A stretch of 46,642 nucleotides of DNA from Tannerella sp. (GTDB lineage Bacteria > Bacteroidota > Bacteroidia > Bacteroidales > Tannerellaceae), in contig JAIROL010000294.1 in NCBI GenBank assembly GCA_031257565.1, forward strand, positions 1 through 46,642, given 5' to 3'. The notes under the pieces were generated by a model that saw only the letters and a list, made by a program, of their open reading frames with translations, was not told where the DNA came from and searched no databases. How positions within the stretch are numbered: the stretch's first letter is position 1; the number at the start of each line of letters is the position of its first letter. The translations under genes were made by a program, and so were the position numbers. This document shows, in pieces, positions 15,872 to 24,227 of the stretch.

Positions 15872-15916
15872 AAAAAAAACAGGGATGTTCGTTGTGAAGC
15901 AGTCCCTGTTTTTTTT
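15872..15916 (+). terminator. Strong Rho-independent terminator (bidirectional)
   Basis: AAAAAAAACAGGGA (15872-15885) pairs with TCCCTGTTTTTTTT (15903-15916) around a 17-nt loop. The eight T residues end plus-strand transcripts of the DUF5606-like gene, and the matching A run makes it work equally for the minus-strand ferredoxin remnant. Confidence 0.88.
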
Positions 15917-15946
15917 ATCTGTATGTGCCGTTCTCCGTAAGTATTG

Positions 15947-16144
15947 TTAAAATCCGAAGTCGTCGACTTCAACATCCCGGGCTTCTTCCTCTTGAGGTAG
16001 TTTTGCCGTCTGGTGGGTTGCGTTAGGGATAACGACGATTGCCCGGTCCGGACGCACGGGGCAGATCGATTCGCATCCTCCGCATCCGACACAAAGTTCC
16101 GGCTCTACTGTGGGAATGGTTAGAGTTCCTTGAACGGCGACTTT
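15947..16144 (-). pseudogene. 3' remnant of a 4Fe-4S ferredoxin-type protein gene
   Basis: On the minus strand a 65-codon open stretch ends at TAA (15947-15949) and encodes a 4Fe-4S cluster motif, CVGCGGCESICP, followed by a hydrophilic tail ending VDDFGF. The frame is closed upstream by TAG (16145-16147), then further stops, and has no start codon, so it cannot be a complete gene. The ending looks like the C-terminus of a larger membrane polyferredoxin (NapH/YccM-like), from memory of such proteins. The rest of the gene is missing, and the glycosyltransferase block begins about 30 nt upstream of the break. Confidence 0.78.
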
Positions 16145-16177
16145 CTATGAATTTATCTCTTGGCGCCTGCTGTTCTG

Positions 16178-17098
16178 TTAATCCGGTCTTCGCTTCTGAT
16201 ATGGCGGAATCCTTTTTTTTGAAAGCAGCTGTTGGCGCGAAACTAATGTAGCATTTGCTGTTTGTACTTTTTCTGTTATTTCATCTACATATCTATGATA
16301 CATTTCATGTAATTTAGGGGAATTCCGAGTCTCTTGGACGCATAGCAGATGGTTGTTCCATATACGAATACCTCCGGCCATTAACGATTTGAAACCGGCA
16401 TTATACCACCCTACTTTCAATCCGGATATCCATGCACGAAGGCACAATTCCCCATCATCACATGTAAGCGGGGCAAAAGACAAGTTAAGGTGTTTCAAAT
16501 ATTGCATATACAAAGATCTTTTCAGTAACATGGGAGCTCTGTCGACCGTATGGACAAATTGAAATTCTACAGGAACATGATTTTCTACAACACTTGGACA
16601 CACGACTTTATGGCCTCCATCAATCTCATATTTCAATCCATGATAACCTCCCAATATAACCATATCAGGATATTTGTCGAAATAACCCAGTCCCCTGTCC
16701 AACCAATCCATATCCGAAATCATGTCGTCGTCCTGTAACAGGACGATATAGTCCCCGTTTGCAAAACGAATTGCCTTGTCATACATGACAATTTCATACA
16801 AATCATTCGCTTTGATTAAAAATTCATTCCCTCCTTGCAGAAAACGAGCCAGACGCTTAGCATGATGATTTTCCGACCCATCGTCAATCACAATAATTTC
16901 CGCATCAGGATATGTCCTCAACTGTTTGACAATATGCATAACAGCTGTGCTTTTATTGTGTGACTGGATAACGAAACTTACTTTCGGCGTGCAGAGATAG
17001 CCTTTTGCCAGCCAATCTTCGTACGTTTTTTGTTTTTTAATGGGCGATCTTTTGCGTAATGCCCAATATAGTTTTTCGGAAAATAAACGAATAGACAT
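16178..17098 (-). CDS. Family 2 glycosyltransferase
   Basis: A GT-A fold is visible: KVSFVIQSHNKS at about residue 40, DAEIIVIDDGSENH (nucleotide-binding) and LLQDDDMI, which carries the DXD metal/UDP-sugar motif. There is no transmembrane segment, so it should act at the cytoplasmic face of the inner membrane in assembly of a surface polysaccharide or LPS glycan. It is the last gene of a minus-strand block with a GT6 enzyme and a methyltransferase (24-nt gap to the GT6 gene). The last 25 residues (RQQLLSKKRIPPYQKRRPD end) look unlike a folded domain and abut the broken ferredoxin gene, so the true C-terminus may have been altered by the rearrangement. Confidence 0.88.
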   Translation of the reverse strand: MSIRLFSEKLYWALRKRSPIKKQKTYEDWLAKGYLCTPKVSFVIQSHNKSTAVMHIVKQLRTYPDAEIIVIDDGSENHHAKRLARFLQGGNEFLIKANDLYEIVMYDKAIRFANGDYIVLLQDDDMISDMDWLDRGLGYFDKYPDMVILGGYHGLKYEIDGGHKVVCPSVVENHVPVEFQFVHTVDRAPMLLKRSLYMQYLKHLNLSFAPLTCDDGELCLRAWISGLKVGWYNAGFKSLMAGGIRIWNNHLLCVQETRNSPKLHEMYHRYVDEITEKVQTANATLVSRQQLLSKKRIPPYQKRRPD

Positions 17099-17122
17099 GT
17101 TTATAATAATATTAGCTACGCA

Positions 17123-17998
17123 TTAGAAGCGAGCGTTTCGATATTTAAGTAAGATTCTTTTTATTATCTTGCGCAAAAAGCGTTTAAGAGAATAACGCTT
17201 AAACGAAAATTTTTCAGGCTTATATCCCGGTTTGACCTCCATATAATAATCTCCCAGCACTTTGTACTTATCCCTCAAAATAATTTTGCAATACCAATAG
17301 AAGCCCACATCCTCGCCTTTTCCATATTTTGAACCGACTACTTTTACTCGTTTATCTAACAAATATTTATTAAAATGAGATTCATCACCAATACATGCTA
17401 CAATATCCTTTTCTTCATCTTTTCGGACCCACTCGTCACACGTTCTCAATAATTCCAGATATTCCTGTTTTCTTCCTCCATAGATAGCGCTTTGATAGTA
17501 ATAATCACCTTTTCCATACGGAATACAGGCACATGACTCCGGTCTTCTTTCATAAGGCCATGAATCCTTGTGATGACCAATATAGAAATCAGGCGACAAG
17601 GCTATCAAATAATTATCTTTTTTTTGGGGAATAAATTCTTTCGGGGTTACTTTCTTTCGGAACAGGGTATTTGCATTAAAAAAATACAGATAGTCGCAAT
17701 CTGCATAATCCTCCTGATGTCCAAGAATCATTTTATAGCGGTATAGCACATTTTTCACCCAACTCCCAAATGATTCCTGATGATAAATTGTAACATTATT
17801 CGCTTGTGAAGTATAGTTATCCCCCCCTAATATTTTTTCACAATTGCTCAATGATGATGTTATTTCATCATCATTGTCGGTGAAAACAAAATATTGCTTG
17901 TCGATTCCCGGAAGAAAATATTTCTCACTGGACAGATAAAAATCTTTCCAGAATACACTGTATCGGGCTACACCGATATAAAAAATACCTACTTTCAT
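17123..17998 (-). CDS. GT6 family glycosyltransferase (ABO/alpha-1,3-Gal(NAc) transferase-like), NAN type
   Basis: The 291-residue protein matches the GT6 family: IYHQESFGSWVKNVLYRY, then YLYFFNANTLF near residue 105, the YERRPES segment, GDYYYQSAIYGG and GDESHFNKYLL. In the animal enzymes (blood-group A/B and alpha-Gal transferases) the metal-binding motif is DXD; here it is NAN, as in bacterial members such as the Bacteroides ovatus enzyme BoGT6a, which is metal-independent. It should transfer Gal or GalNAc to a fucosylated or galactosyl acceptor on a surface glycan, with possible mimicry of host antigens. The C-terminus is highly basic (KRYSLKRFLRKIIKRILLK), suggesting peripheral membrane binding. 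Base composition appears more AT-rich than in flanking genes. Confidence 0.88.
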   Translation of the reverse strand: MKVGIFYIGVARYSVFWKDFYLSSEKYFLPGIDKQYFVFTDNDDEITSSLSNCEKILGGDNYTSQANNVTIYHQESFGSWVKNVLYRYKMILGHQEDYADCDYLYFFNANTLFRKKVTPKEFIPQKKDNYLIALSPDFYIGHHKDSWPYERRPESCACIPYGKGDYYYQSAIYGGRKQEYLELLRTCDEWVRKDEEKDIVACIGDESHFNKYLLDKRVKVVGSKYGKGEDVGFYWYCKIILRDKYKVLGDYYMEVKPGYKPEKFSFKRYSLKRFLRKIIKRILLKYRNARF

Positions 17999-18054
17999 TG
18001 ATGTTGATTATGTTAAGTTGTTAAAAATTATTTGTTTTATACAGTTGAATTGAT

Positions 18055-18941
18055 TTACGTTTTCTTTCGCTGATTTGAAAAATTTCTCACAAGAGAGTAT
18101 TGCCTTTTTAGCTTGTTTCGACGCTCTCCCCATTCGCATATTCTCCGTGGAATAATCTTCCTTGTCTTTTTATACAAACGAGCAATAAGAGACTGGTTTT
18201 CAGGGAATTGGCGGCGGCGGGGGGTGGCAATTTCCATTCGGCAACATAGTCGCTTTGATATACAGAAAGGGTTTCGGGAACTTCCGACATTTTTTCCGAT
18301 ACAACAAGCATCAGAGACTCTCTGCTTGAAGGAGGCATAATGAGACGCTTTCCGATTTCTTTAAAAGAGGGTACTTCATACCAGTTACCGGCGTTATCCT
18401 GCATATATATTTTTGTATTGATGAAAGAATTGTGCGTGTCCAACAGAGAGAAAAAAAGCTCCGGAGAAAACTGATAAAATCCATGACCGAAAAAATTGTT
18501 CGCCGGAGTTTCCAATATAAGATGTCCGTGAGGTTTAACCATATCCATGCAATTTTTTATTGCAACGGGAAAATTGAAAACATGTTCCAAACAGCCCCCA
18601 TCCCATACGAGGGTGTACTTGTTTTTCAAATGCTCTTCCACAGGAGTGTTCATGTCATGAATAATCGTAGCGCTTTCAAAATCACTGTAATCAATTGAAT
18701 CGACATATTTTGCGCCAAAATACTCAAACAAGCTTTCTGAAAACTGTGATTTCGCAAACATTGATTCTATTATCCCAACTCCCTTATCAAGATATAAAGG
18801 ATCATATTTTGCCAATATTAAGTCTATTTCCCTTTTATTCAAAAGGCAAGACTGTCGTCCTATGGTCACGGTATGTGTAAAATCAACACCTTTTTCGCGC
18901 ATATAACACATACTTAACAGTGATTTTCTTGATATTCCCAT
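18055..18941 (-). pseudogene. SAM-dependent methyltransferase, probably frameshifted at a C6 tract
   Basis: The main frame (18108-18941, 277 aa) begins with a methyltransferase-like region; LVWDGGCLEHVFN and PHGHLILETP correspond to the class I post-motif-I core. After YVAEW it enters a run of six C (minus strand; 18219-18224) followed by three GCC units. The continuing frame gives an unlikely tail. The alternative frame (ORF 18055-18237) yields a natural basic C-terminus, RRRQFPENQSLIARLYKKTRK and on, ending close to the GT6 gene. Seven C instead of six would join them. This could be a mutation, a phase-variable tract or a base-calling error. The likely role is methylation of a sugar in the glycan made by the neighbouring transferases. 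Confidence 0.65.
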
Positions 18942-19024
18942 ATTTTATTTTTTCATATATTTTTTTCTTATTTTGATTTTCATGCAAAGCCCAAGTCCGT
19001 TAAAACTCTGCTTGAAAGTTGCTG

Positions 19025-19032
19025 CAAAGATA
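19025..19032 (-). promoter_or_regulatory. Promoter -7 box of the glycan block
   Basis: TATCTTTG on the minus strand (CAAAGATA on plus), about 85 nt upstream of the methyltransferase ATG (18941). No TTTG -33 box is visible. It would drive methyltransferase, GT6 and GT2 as one unit. The rest of the 205-bp gap holds nothing else I can support. Confidence 0.6.
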
Positions 19033-19146
19033 ACTGTTTTTTTGATACTCGTTCTAAAAGCGCCGAATTTTCATCTGTTTTCCTGTCTATCTATCTGTCG
19101 GTATTTTTCATTTTCAACTTATAATCATTCCAAATAATTTGCCTTT

Positions 19147-20445
19147 TTACAGGCCTCTTCCGGAGGACTGCATGTGTCCATGCTTGCTGCTGATCTTTTT
19201 ATACCCGATTAGCCTGTCATACCGGGCTCCCACAGGACGATAGTAGACGGCAATGTTATATTCGTTTTCGGTTTCGAAAAAGTTACCTTCCGTCCGGCTG
19301 AAAGAAGCTTTTGTATCTCCGTCTTCTATAAATATATATTGATAGTTGTATAATCCGGTCTTCAACATGACAGCTTTCTCGTATGCGCCGGTTCCCATAT
19401 TGTATTCCATGAGGCTTCTGTTGTCAAGAATATTGTTAAACAGGTCTCCGAATATGTACATTTTCCCATTTGGCATTAATTCCGATACCAGCGAGAAATG
19501 TACAATAAAGTAATCGGCTTCCGTATCAGGATCTTCACATTCGCTACAGCGAATGAAAAAACGTCCGTTTTGATCCTGGTCGTATAAATATGTTTTTTTA
19601 TCGCGTTTCTTATCCTGCATTAATGTTACATGGTAATATGGATTATGGAAATCGGTTGCTTCTACGCCCATACCATTATATCGATGGGTCAGGAATTCAA
19701 TACGGCGATATTCGTTGCCGGCTTCAAAAATCAACTCGCGATTATGTTTGTACTGCAGTTGTCTGTTATTGATCGTCATCGGCTGCATATTGCGCCTTAC
19801 ATCATTGAGATTATTATTCTGATAAACAAATATTTTCAGGTCACTCTGAGGATAGGTAATGTTTATATTTGCTTGATTGACTGTAAACTCCACCTGCTGA
19901 TGACTTTTGTTAAAGTCAATGTCGGTATTTCCGCTTATGGAGGCGTCTATTTCAATCAGAGGTTCCACCATGGAAAAACATGCCGTAAAAACGATCTTTT
20001 CAGGAGTGTCTTCTTCATAGACCAGAATGGCATAATTTCCGGAGACAGCGAGCTGGGTATCTTCGTTAGGGAGCGACAGCTTGTAATTTGTATAGTGTGT
20101 CGTTGCGTTCATGGAATTTGCAAAATCTTCAATGGCGACATGCTGAAAACCTTTCATATATTCTATGGGAAGAAGTTCTGATTTTTTCCAGTCTGCGTCG
20201 CAGTGAATAACCGAATAGGCGAATCGTCCGCCGGAACGATGTAATGCGTCAAAGGATATTTCTATATTTTTTTCGCCGTCAAGTTCTGCGTATGGCGTTG
20301 AAATAAGCTCGCCCCCAACTTTTATTTCCAGACTTTTGACGTCGTTACGTATTATTTCGGTGCGATATACTTCCTGCGCTTCTGCACTGATGCATGCCCA
20401 TAGAAGCAGTATAGAGGCTTTTATGTATTTAATATATGTGCGCAT
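19147..20445 (-). CDS. Type IX secretion system plug-like protein (DUF5103)
   Basis: The ATG at 20443-20445 gives the best signal peptide (MRTYIKYIKASILLLWACISAEA). The ORF-track start at 20517 lies upstream of the predicted transcription start (about 20481) and is rejected. The 432-residue protein matches DUF5103, known from Flavobacterium as Plug, the periplasmic protein that closes the SprA translocon of the type IX secretion system. Visible hallmarks are SGGRFAYSVIHCDADWKKSELLPIEY, the NYKLSLPNED segment and the C-terminal ENEYNIAVYYRPVGARYDRLIGY. No other T9SS gene is in this window. Upstream are three 85-bp repeats that each contain a promoter. Confidence 0.88.
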   Translation of the reverse strand: MRTYIKYIKASILLLWACISAEAQEVYRTEIIRNDVKSLEIKVGGELISTPYAELDGEKNIEISFDALHRSGGRFAYSVIHCDADWKKSELLPIEYMKGFQHVAIEDFANSMNATTHYTNYKLSLPNEDTQLAVSGNYAILVYEEDTPEKIVFTACFSMVEPLIEIDASISGNTDIDFNKSHQQVEFTVNQANINITYPQSDLKIFVYQNNNLNDVRRNMQPMTINNRQLQYKHNRELIFEAGNEYRRIEFLTHRYNGMGVEATDFHNPYYHVTLMQDKKRDKKTYLYDQDQNGRFFIRCSECEDPDTEADYFIVHFSLVSELMPNGKMYIFGDLFNNILDNRSLMEYNMGTGAYEKAVMLKTGLYNYQYIFIEDGDTKASFSRTEGNFFETENEYNIAVYYRPVGARYDRLIGYKKISSKHGHMQSSGRGL

Positions 20446-20487
20446 GATGCATTTTTTTTGCATATATACAGTTGGTAATTTGAACGA

Positions 20488-20536
20488 CAAAGATAACGCA
20501 AGTTGAGAGCAATACAAAATAAGTCTTGCTTATTTT
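20488..20536 (-). promoter_or_regulatory. Perfect promoter of the plug-like gene with an adjoining hairpin
   Basis: On the minus strand TATCTTTG (20488-20495) is preceded by TTTTG exactly 19 nt upstream, an ideal Bacteroidota promoter; transcription would start near 20481, 36 nt before the ATG. An 8-bp hairpin (AAAATAAG/CTTATTTT, 20516-20523 with 20529-20536) overlaps the -33 side. Confidence 0.75.
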
Positions 20537-20750
20537 TATTGCCGAAACGCCGCCTGTCTTCATTTTCTTGAATAAAGATAACGCAAGTTGAGAGCAATAC
20601 AAAATAAGTCCAGCTTATTTTTATTGCCGAAACGCCGCTTATCTTCATTTTCTTGAATAAAGATAACGCAAGTTGAGAGCAATACAAAATAAGTCTTGCT
20701 TATTTTTATTGCCGAAACGCCGCTTATCTTCATTTTCTTGAATAAAGATA
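20489..20750. repeat. Three 85-bp tandem repeats between the plug-like gene and nqrA
   Basis: Units start at 20489, 20574 and 20659, and a final partial unit (AAAGATAA) begins at 20744; the period is exactly 85 bp with only a few substitutions between copies. Each holds AAAGATAA, the minus-strand -33 TTTTG 19 nt away, and a short hairpin whose loop varies (TCTTG or TCCAG). Copies 2 to 4 have TATCTTTA rather than TATCTTTG. The whole 20446-20944 gap (499 bp) contains no gene; outside these repeats it holds only the nqrA promoter. Confidence 0.93.
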
Positions 20751-20878
20751 ATGTATAAAATCCGAAGATGGGGATTGTGCGAACAGTTTTATTAATATAC
20801 TGTTAATATGCTGTTTAATCATATTGCGTTTTGCACGTTTTCTTGATTAAAGAATTTTTTCTTTATTTCTTTGGCAAT

Positions 20879-20912
20879 TTTGTGTTTCAAGTGAAAAAAT
20901 TATGTAATTTTG
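20879..20912 (+). promoter_or_regulatory. Promoter of the nqr operon
   Basis: TTTG (20879-20882) and TAATTTTG (20905-20912) are 22 nt apart, acceptable for a Bacteroidota promoter. The -7 box lies 32 nt before the nqrA ATG and within the ORF-track extension, so the later ATG must be the start. Confidence 0.65.
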
Positions 20913-20944
20913 CAGCATATTTTCAAAACGGAAATTTTTCAAAC

Positions 20945-22297
20945 ATGGCAAATGTTATTAGAATCAAGAAAGGATTGGACATAAATCTGAAAGGAAAAGC
21001 TCCTGAAGAATTTATTAGCGTCGGTAAATCTGAAAGTTACGCGATTGTTCCGGATAATTTTGTCGGGATAACGCCGAAGGTAGTTGTGCGCGAGGGCGAT
21101 AAAGTCAAAGCCGGTACGCCGCTTATGGTAGACAAGGCTCATCCGGAAATTAAATTTGTATCGCCGGTAAGCGGCGAAGTGACAGGCGTTAACCGCGGTG
21201 AGAAACGTAAGGTTTTGAGCATAACTGTGAGACCCGATAATCAAATGGAATATGAAAAATTTGAGGTGAAAGACCCGGCGTCGTATGACGTTGAAGGTTT
21301 GAAGACGATTTTGCTTGAAACAGGGATATGGCCTTACATCAAGCAACGCCCATATGATCGGGTCGCCGATCTGACGGAGGCGCCGCGCGATATTTTTGTG
21401 ACGGCTTATAATTCTGCTCCGTTAGCTCCGGATTTTGATTTTATTATAAAAGGAGAAGAGGCTGTTTTTCAAACAGGACTTGATGTGTTGGCTAAGCTGA
21501 CTGCAGGGAAAGTTTATTTAGGTATTAAGTCCGGTTCGACTTTGCGTAATGTGACCGGAGTGGAAGTAACAGAACTTTACGGTCCGCATCCGATAGGGAA
21601 TGTCGGCGTAATGATCAATCATATAAAACCGATTAATAAAGGCGAGACGGTCTGGACATTGAATGCTGCGGATGTTTTGTTTATGGGTCGCTTGTTCAAA
21701 AAAGGCACGGTTGATTTTACGCGCGTTATTGCTTTGACCGGTTCGCAAATGTCGGAAAGAGGCTATGCCAGGGTAATTGCCGGTTGCTCTATTGACAGTC
21801 TCGTTGCCGGTAAAATTTCTACGGGAAGCAGACGTCTCCGTATCATTAGCGGTAATGTATTGACGGGGACGAATGTCGGCCGGGAGGGTTATCTTGGCGC
21901 ATACGATTACGAAGTAACGGTTATACCGGAAGGCGACGATGTGGACGAATTTGTAGGATGGGCGACGCCGGGTTTCGGAAAATACAGCGTCAGTCATACC
22001 TATTTCAGTTGGTTGCTTGGTAAAAATAAGAAGTATGAGCTGGATGCGCGTATCCGTGGCGGAAAACGTGCGATGATCATGTCGAACGAGTACGATAAAG
22101 TATTCCCGATGGATATACTGCCGGAATATCTACTGAAAGCAATTATTGCTTTTGATATTGATAAGATGGAAAATCTGGGTATTTACGAGGTGGCGCCCGA
22201 AGATTTTGCTTTGTGTGAATTTGTTGATACATCGAAAATCGAAATACAGAAAATCGTTCGTAACGGACTCGATTTGTTGTATAAGGAAATGAATTAA
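20945..22297 (+). CDS. nqrA: Na+-translocating NADH:quinone reductase subunit A
   Basis: NqrA is the peripheral, quinone-interacting subunit of the Na+-pumping NADH:ubiquinone/menaquinone oxidoreductase. The ATG at 20945 gives 450 residues beginning MANVIRIKKGLDINLKGKA, the family N-terminus. The barrel-sandwich segment with VREGDKVKAGTPL (about 55-70) and the downstream HPIGNVGVMINHIKPINKG match NqrA. The protein has no transmembrane segment. It is the first of six genes in canonical A-F order with short gaps, read from the promoter at 20879-20912. NQR couples NADH oxidation to Na+ export, the main Na+ pump of many Bacteroidales. Confidence 0.96.
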   Translation: MANVIRIKKGLDINLKGKAPEEFISVGKSESYAIVPDNFVGITPKVVVREGDKVKAGTPLMVDKAHPEIKFVSPVSGEVTGVNRGEKRKVLSITVRPDNQMEYEKFEVKDPASYDVEGLKTILLETGIWPYIKQRPYDRVADLTEAPRDIFVTAYNSAPLAPDFDFIIKGEEAVFQTGLDVLAKLTAGKVYLGIKSGSTLRNVTGVEVTELYGPHPIGNVGVMINHIKPINKGETVWTLNAADVLFMGRLFKKGTVDFTRVIALTGSQMSERGYARVIAGCSIDSLVAGKISTGSRRLRIISGNVLTGTNVGREGYLGAYDYEVTVIPEGDDVDEFVGWATPGFGKYSVSHTYFSWLLGKNKKYELDARIRGGKRAMIMSNEYDKVFPMDILPEYLLKAIIAFDIDKMENLGIYEVAPEDFALCEFVDTSKIEIQKIVRNGLDLLYKEMN

Positions 22298-22318
22298 TAA
22301 CAATAAAAATAGAGAAGA

Positions 22319-23521
22319 TTGAAAGCGTTAAGGAATTATCTAAACAAGATTAAGCCTACTTTTGAGAAAGGCGGAAAGCTGTCTATGTTTCAGTCGATTT
22401 TTGATGGGTTTGAAACGTTCTTATTCGTTTCGAATAAAACGTCAAAATCGGGAGTGCATATTCATGACAGCATCGATTCGAAACGCACGATGTCAGTGGT
22501 TATCGCGGCATTGATACCCGCTTTGCTGTTTGGTATGTATAATACAGGCTATCAGCATAACCTGGCAACAGGCGCTGATCCGGGATGCTGGACGACATTC
22601 GTATATGGTTTTCTGGCGGTGCTGCCGAAAATTATCGTTTCGTATGTAGTGGGATTAGGTATTGAATTTATCGTAGCCCAGTTGAAAAATGAAGAAATAC
22701 AGGAAGGTTTTCTTGTATCAGGTATGTTAATCCCGATGATTGTACCGATTGATACGCCATTGTGGATGATAGCGGTAGCAACGGCTTTTGCCGTTATTTT
22801 TGCGAAGGAAGTTTTCGGAGGAACCGGCTACAATGTTTTTAATGTAGCTTTGGTTACCCGTGCATTTTTGTTTTTTGCCTATCCGGCAGCGATGTCGGGC
22901 GATCAGGTGTTTGTTCGTACTGCGGATACGTTTGGGATCGGAGGCGGACAGGTTATAGACGCTTTTTCGGGAGCAACCCCGCTTGGACAGATCGGTACTG
23001 CCGCTAAAGATGCAATCGGTTCGTTTCATACGGTCGATGTGCTGGGTAATCCGCTCGCTACATGGGATTTCTTTATCGGATTAATACCGGGTTCTATTGG
23101 TGAAACATCCGTTTTAGCGATCCTGATAGGCGCAGCGATCTTATTGTTCGCGGGTATTGCCAGTTGGAAAACGATGTTTTCCGTATTTGTCGGCGGCGCT
23201 ATTATGGCGGCGCTATTTAATCTGATTGGGACGACAGTCGCAATGACCGTTTCTCCGGTCGATCACTTATTCCTGGGAGGATTCGCATTTGGCGCCGTGT
23301 TTATGGCAACAGACCCGGTAACGTCGGCCCGTACGGAAACCGGAAAATATATTTACGGATTGCTTGTGGGAGCATTCGCTATTATTATTCGCGTTCTGAA
23401 TCCGGGGTATCCCGAAGGAATGATGCTTGCAATTCTGTTAATGAACACATTTGCGCCTCTGATCGACTATTATGTCGTGGAAAGCAATATTAAGCGTCGT
23501 CTGAAGAGAGTTGTAAGTTAA
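22319..23521 (+). CDS. nqrB: Na+-NQR subunit B (membrane, covalent FMN)
   Basis: This 400-residue integral membrane subunit carries the Na+ channel and a covalently bound FMN. The flavinylation motif is intact: SGATPL with Thr220 as predicted acceptor. About ten hydrophobic segments are visible. The start is a TTG at 22319, 21 nt after the nqrA stop; it is accepted because it yields the family N-terminus (KALRNYLNKIKPTFEKGG), which an internal ATG would remove. The FMN would be attached by an ApbE-type enzyme; one is encoded at 10701-11504. Confidence 0.95.
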   Translation: MKALRNYLNKIKPTFEKGGKLSMFQSIFDGFETFLFVSNKTSKSGVHIHDSIDSKRTMSVVIAALIPALLFGMYNTGYQHNLATGADPGCWTTFVYGFLAVLPKIIVSYVVGLGIEFIVAQLKNEEIQEGFLVSGMLIPMIVPIDTPLWMIAVATAFAVIFAKEVFGGTGYNVFNVALVTRAFLFFAYPAAMSGDQVFVRTADTFGIGGGQVIDAFSGATPLGQIGTAAKDAIGSFHTVDVLGNPLATWDFFIGLIPGSIGETSVLAILIGAAILLFAGIASWKTMFSVFVGGAIMAALFNLIGTTVAMTVSPVDHLFLGGFAFGAVFMATDPVTSARTETGKYIYGLLVGAFAIIIRVLNPGYPEGMMLAILLMNTFAPLIDYYVVESNIKRRLKRVVS

Positions 23522-23540
23522 TTTTATAATACGAAAGATT

Positions 23541-24221
23541 ATGAATAGAGATAGTAATGCATACACGATAATATACGCTTCTGCAATGGTTGTGCTGGTA
23601 GCGGTATTGTTGGCTTTTACATCCGAATCGTTGAGAAGTTATCAGAAGAAAAACGAAGCGGATGATAAAAGGCAGCAGATCCTGAGATCGGTGAACGTAT
23701 CGGTATCCGGCGCTGAAACCGAAACGAAGTATAGTGAATTAATCAAAGAATCGTTTTTAGTAAATGAAAAAGGACAGAAGGTGGAGGGCGACGCCTTTGC
23801 CGTCGACGCTTCCAAGATGGTAGCAGAAAATAAATATCCTGTATTTGTCGCAAATGTCGATGGTAAGACCAAATATATTATGGCAATGTATGGCGCCGGA
23901 CTTTGGGGGCCGATATGGGGATATATTTCAATGAATGAGGATGGAAATATGGTTTTCGGAACAGACTTTAGTCATCAGGCAGAGACGCCCGGACTGGGAG
24001 CGGAAATAACAACGTCCGCTTTTAATTCGCAGTTTCCCGGCAAGCAGATCTTTAAGAATAATGAATTCAAGAGTATTGCGATTGTGAAGCCGGGCAAGAC
24101 TGCTCAGGGACGGGATTATGTCGACGGAATCTCAGGCGGAACAATTACGAGTAAGGGCGTAGACCATATGATTGAGAATAGTCTGAGACATTATGTGGAA
24201 TTTTTAAAAACGATTAAATAA
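23541..24221 (+). CDS. nqrC: Na+-NQR subunit C (covalent FMN)
   Basis: The 226-residue subunit has one N-terminal transmembrane helix (about residues 9-27) and a periplasmic FMN-binding domain. The flavinylation site reads SGGTIT (Thr201 the likely acceptor) near the C-terminus, a variant of the common SGAT. PGLGAEI and the GLWGPIWGYI strand are typical. It starts 19 nt after nqrB and ends 6 nt before nqrD, so translation is closely coupled. Confidence 0.95.
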   Translation: MNRDSNAYTIIYASAMVVLVAVLLAFTSESLRSYQKKNEADDKRQQILRSVNVSVSGAETETKYSELIKESFLVNEKGQKVEGDAFAVDASKMVAENKYPVFVANVDGKTKYIMAMYGAGLWGPIWGYISMNEDGNMVFGTDFSHQAETPGLGAEITTSAFNSQFPGKQIFKNNEFKSIAIVKPGKTAQGRDYVDGISGGTITSKGVDHMIENSLRHYVEFLKTIK

Positions 24222-24227
24222 GAAATT

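Noticed and set aside
15850-16092. 80-aa minus-strand ORF
   Set aside because: It is an out-of-frame shadow of the ferredoxin remnant and reads through the terminator hairpin; the supported frame is 15947-16144.
20421-20687. 88-aa minus-strand ORF across the 85-bp repeats
   Set aside because: It runs through repeat units whose 85-bp period is not a multiple of three, lies largely upstream of the predicted promoter and shows no protein-like pattern.
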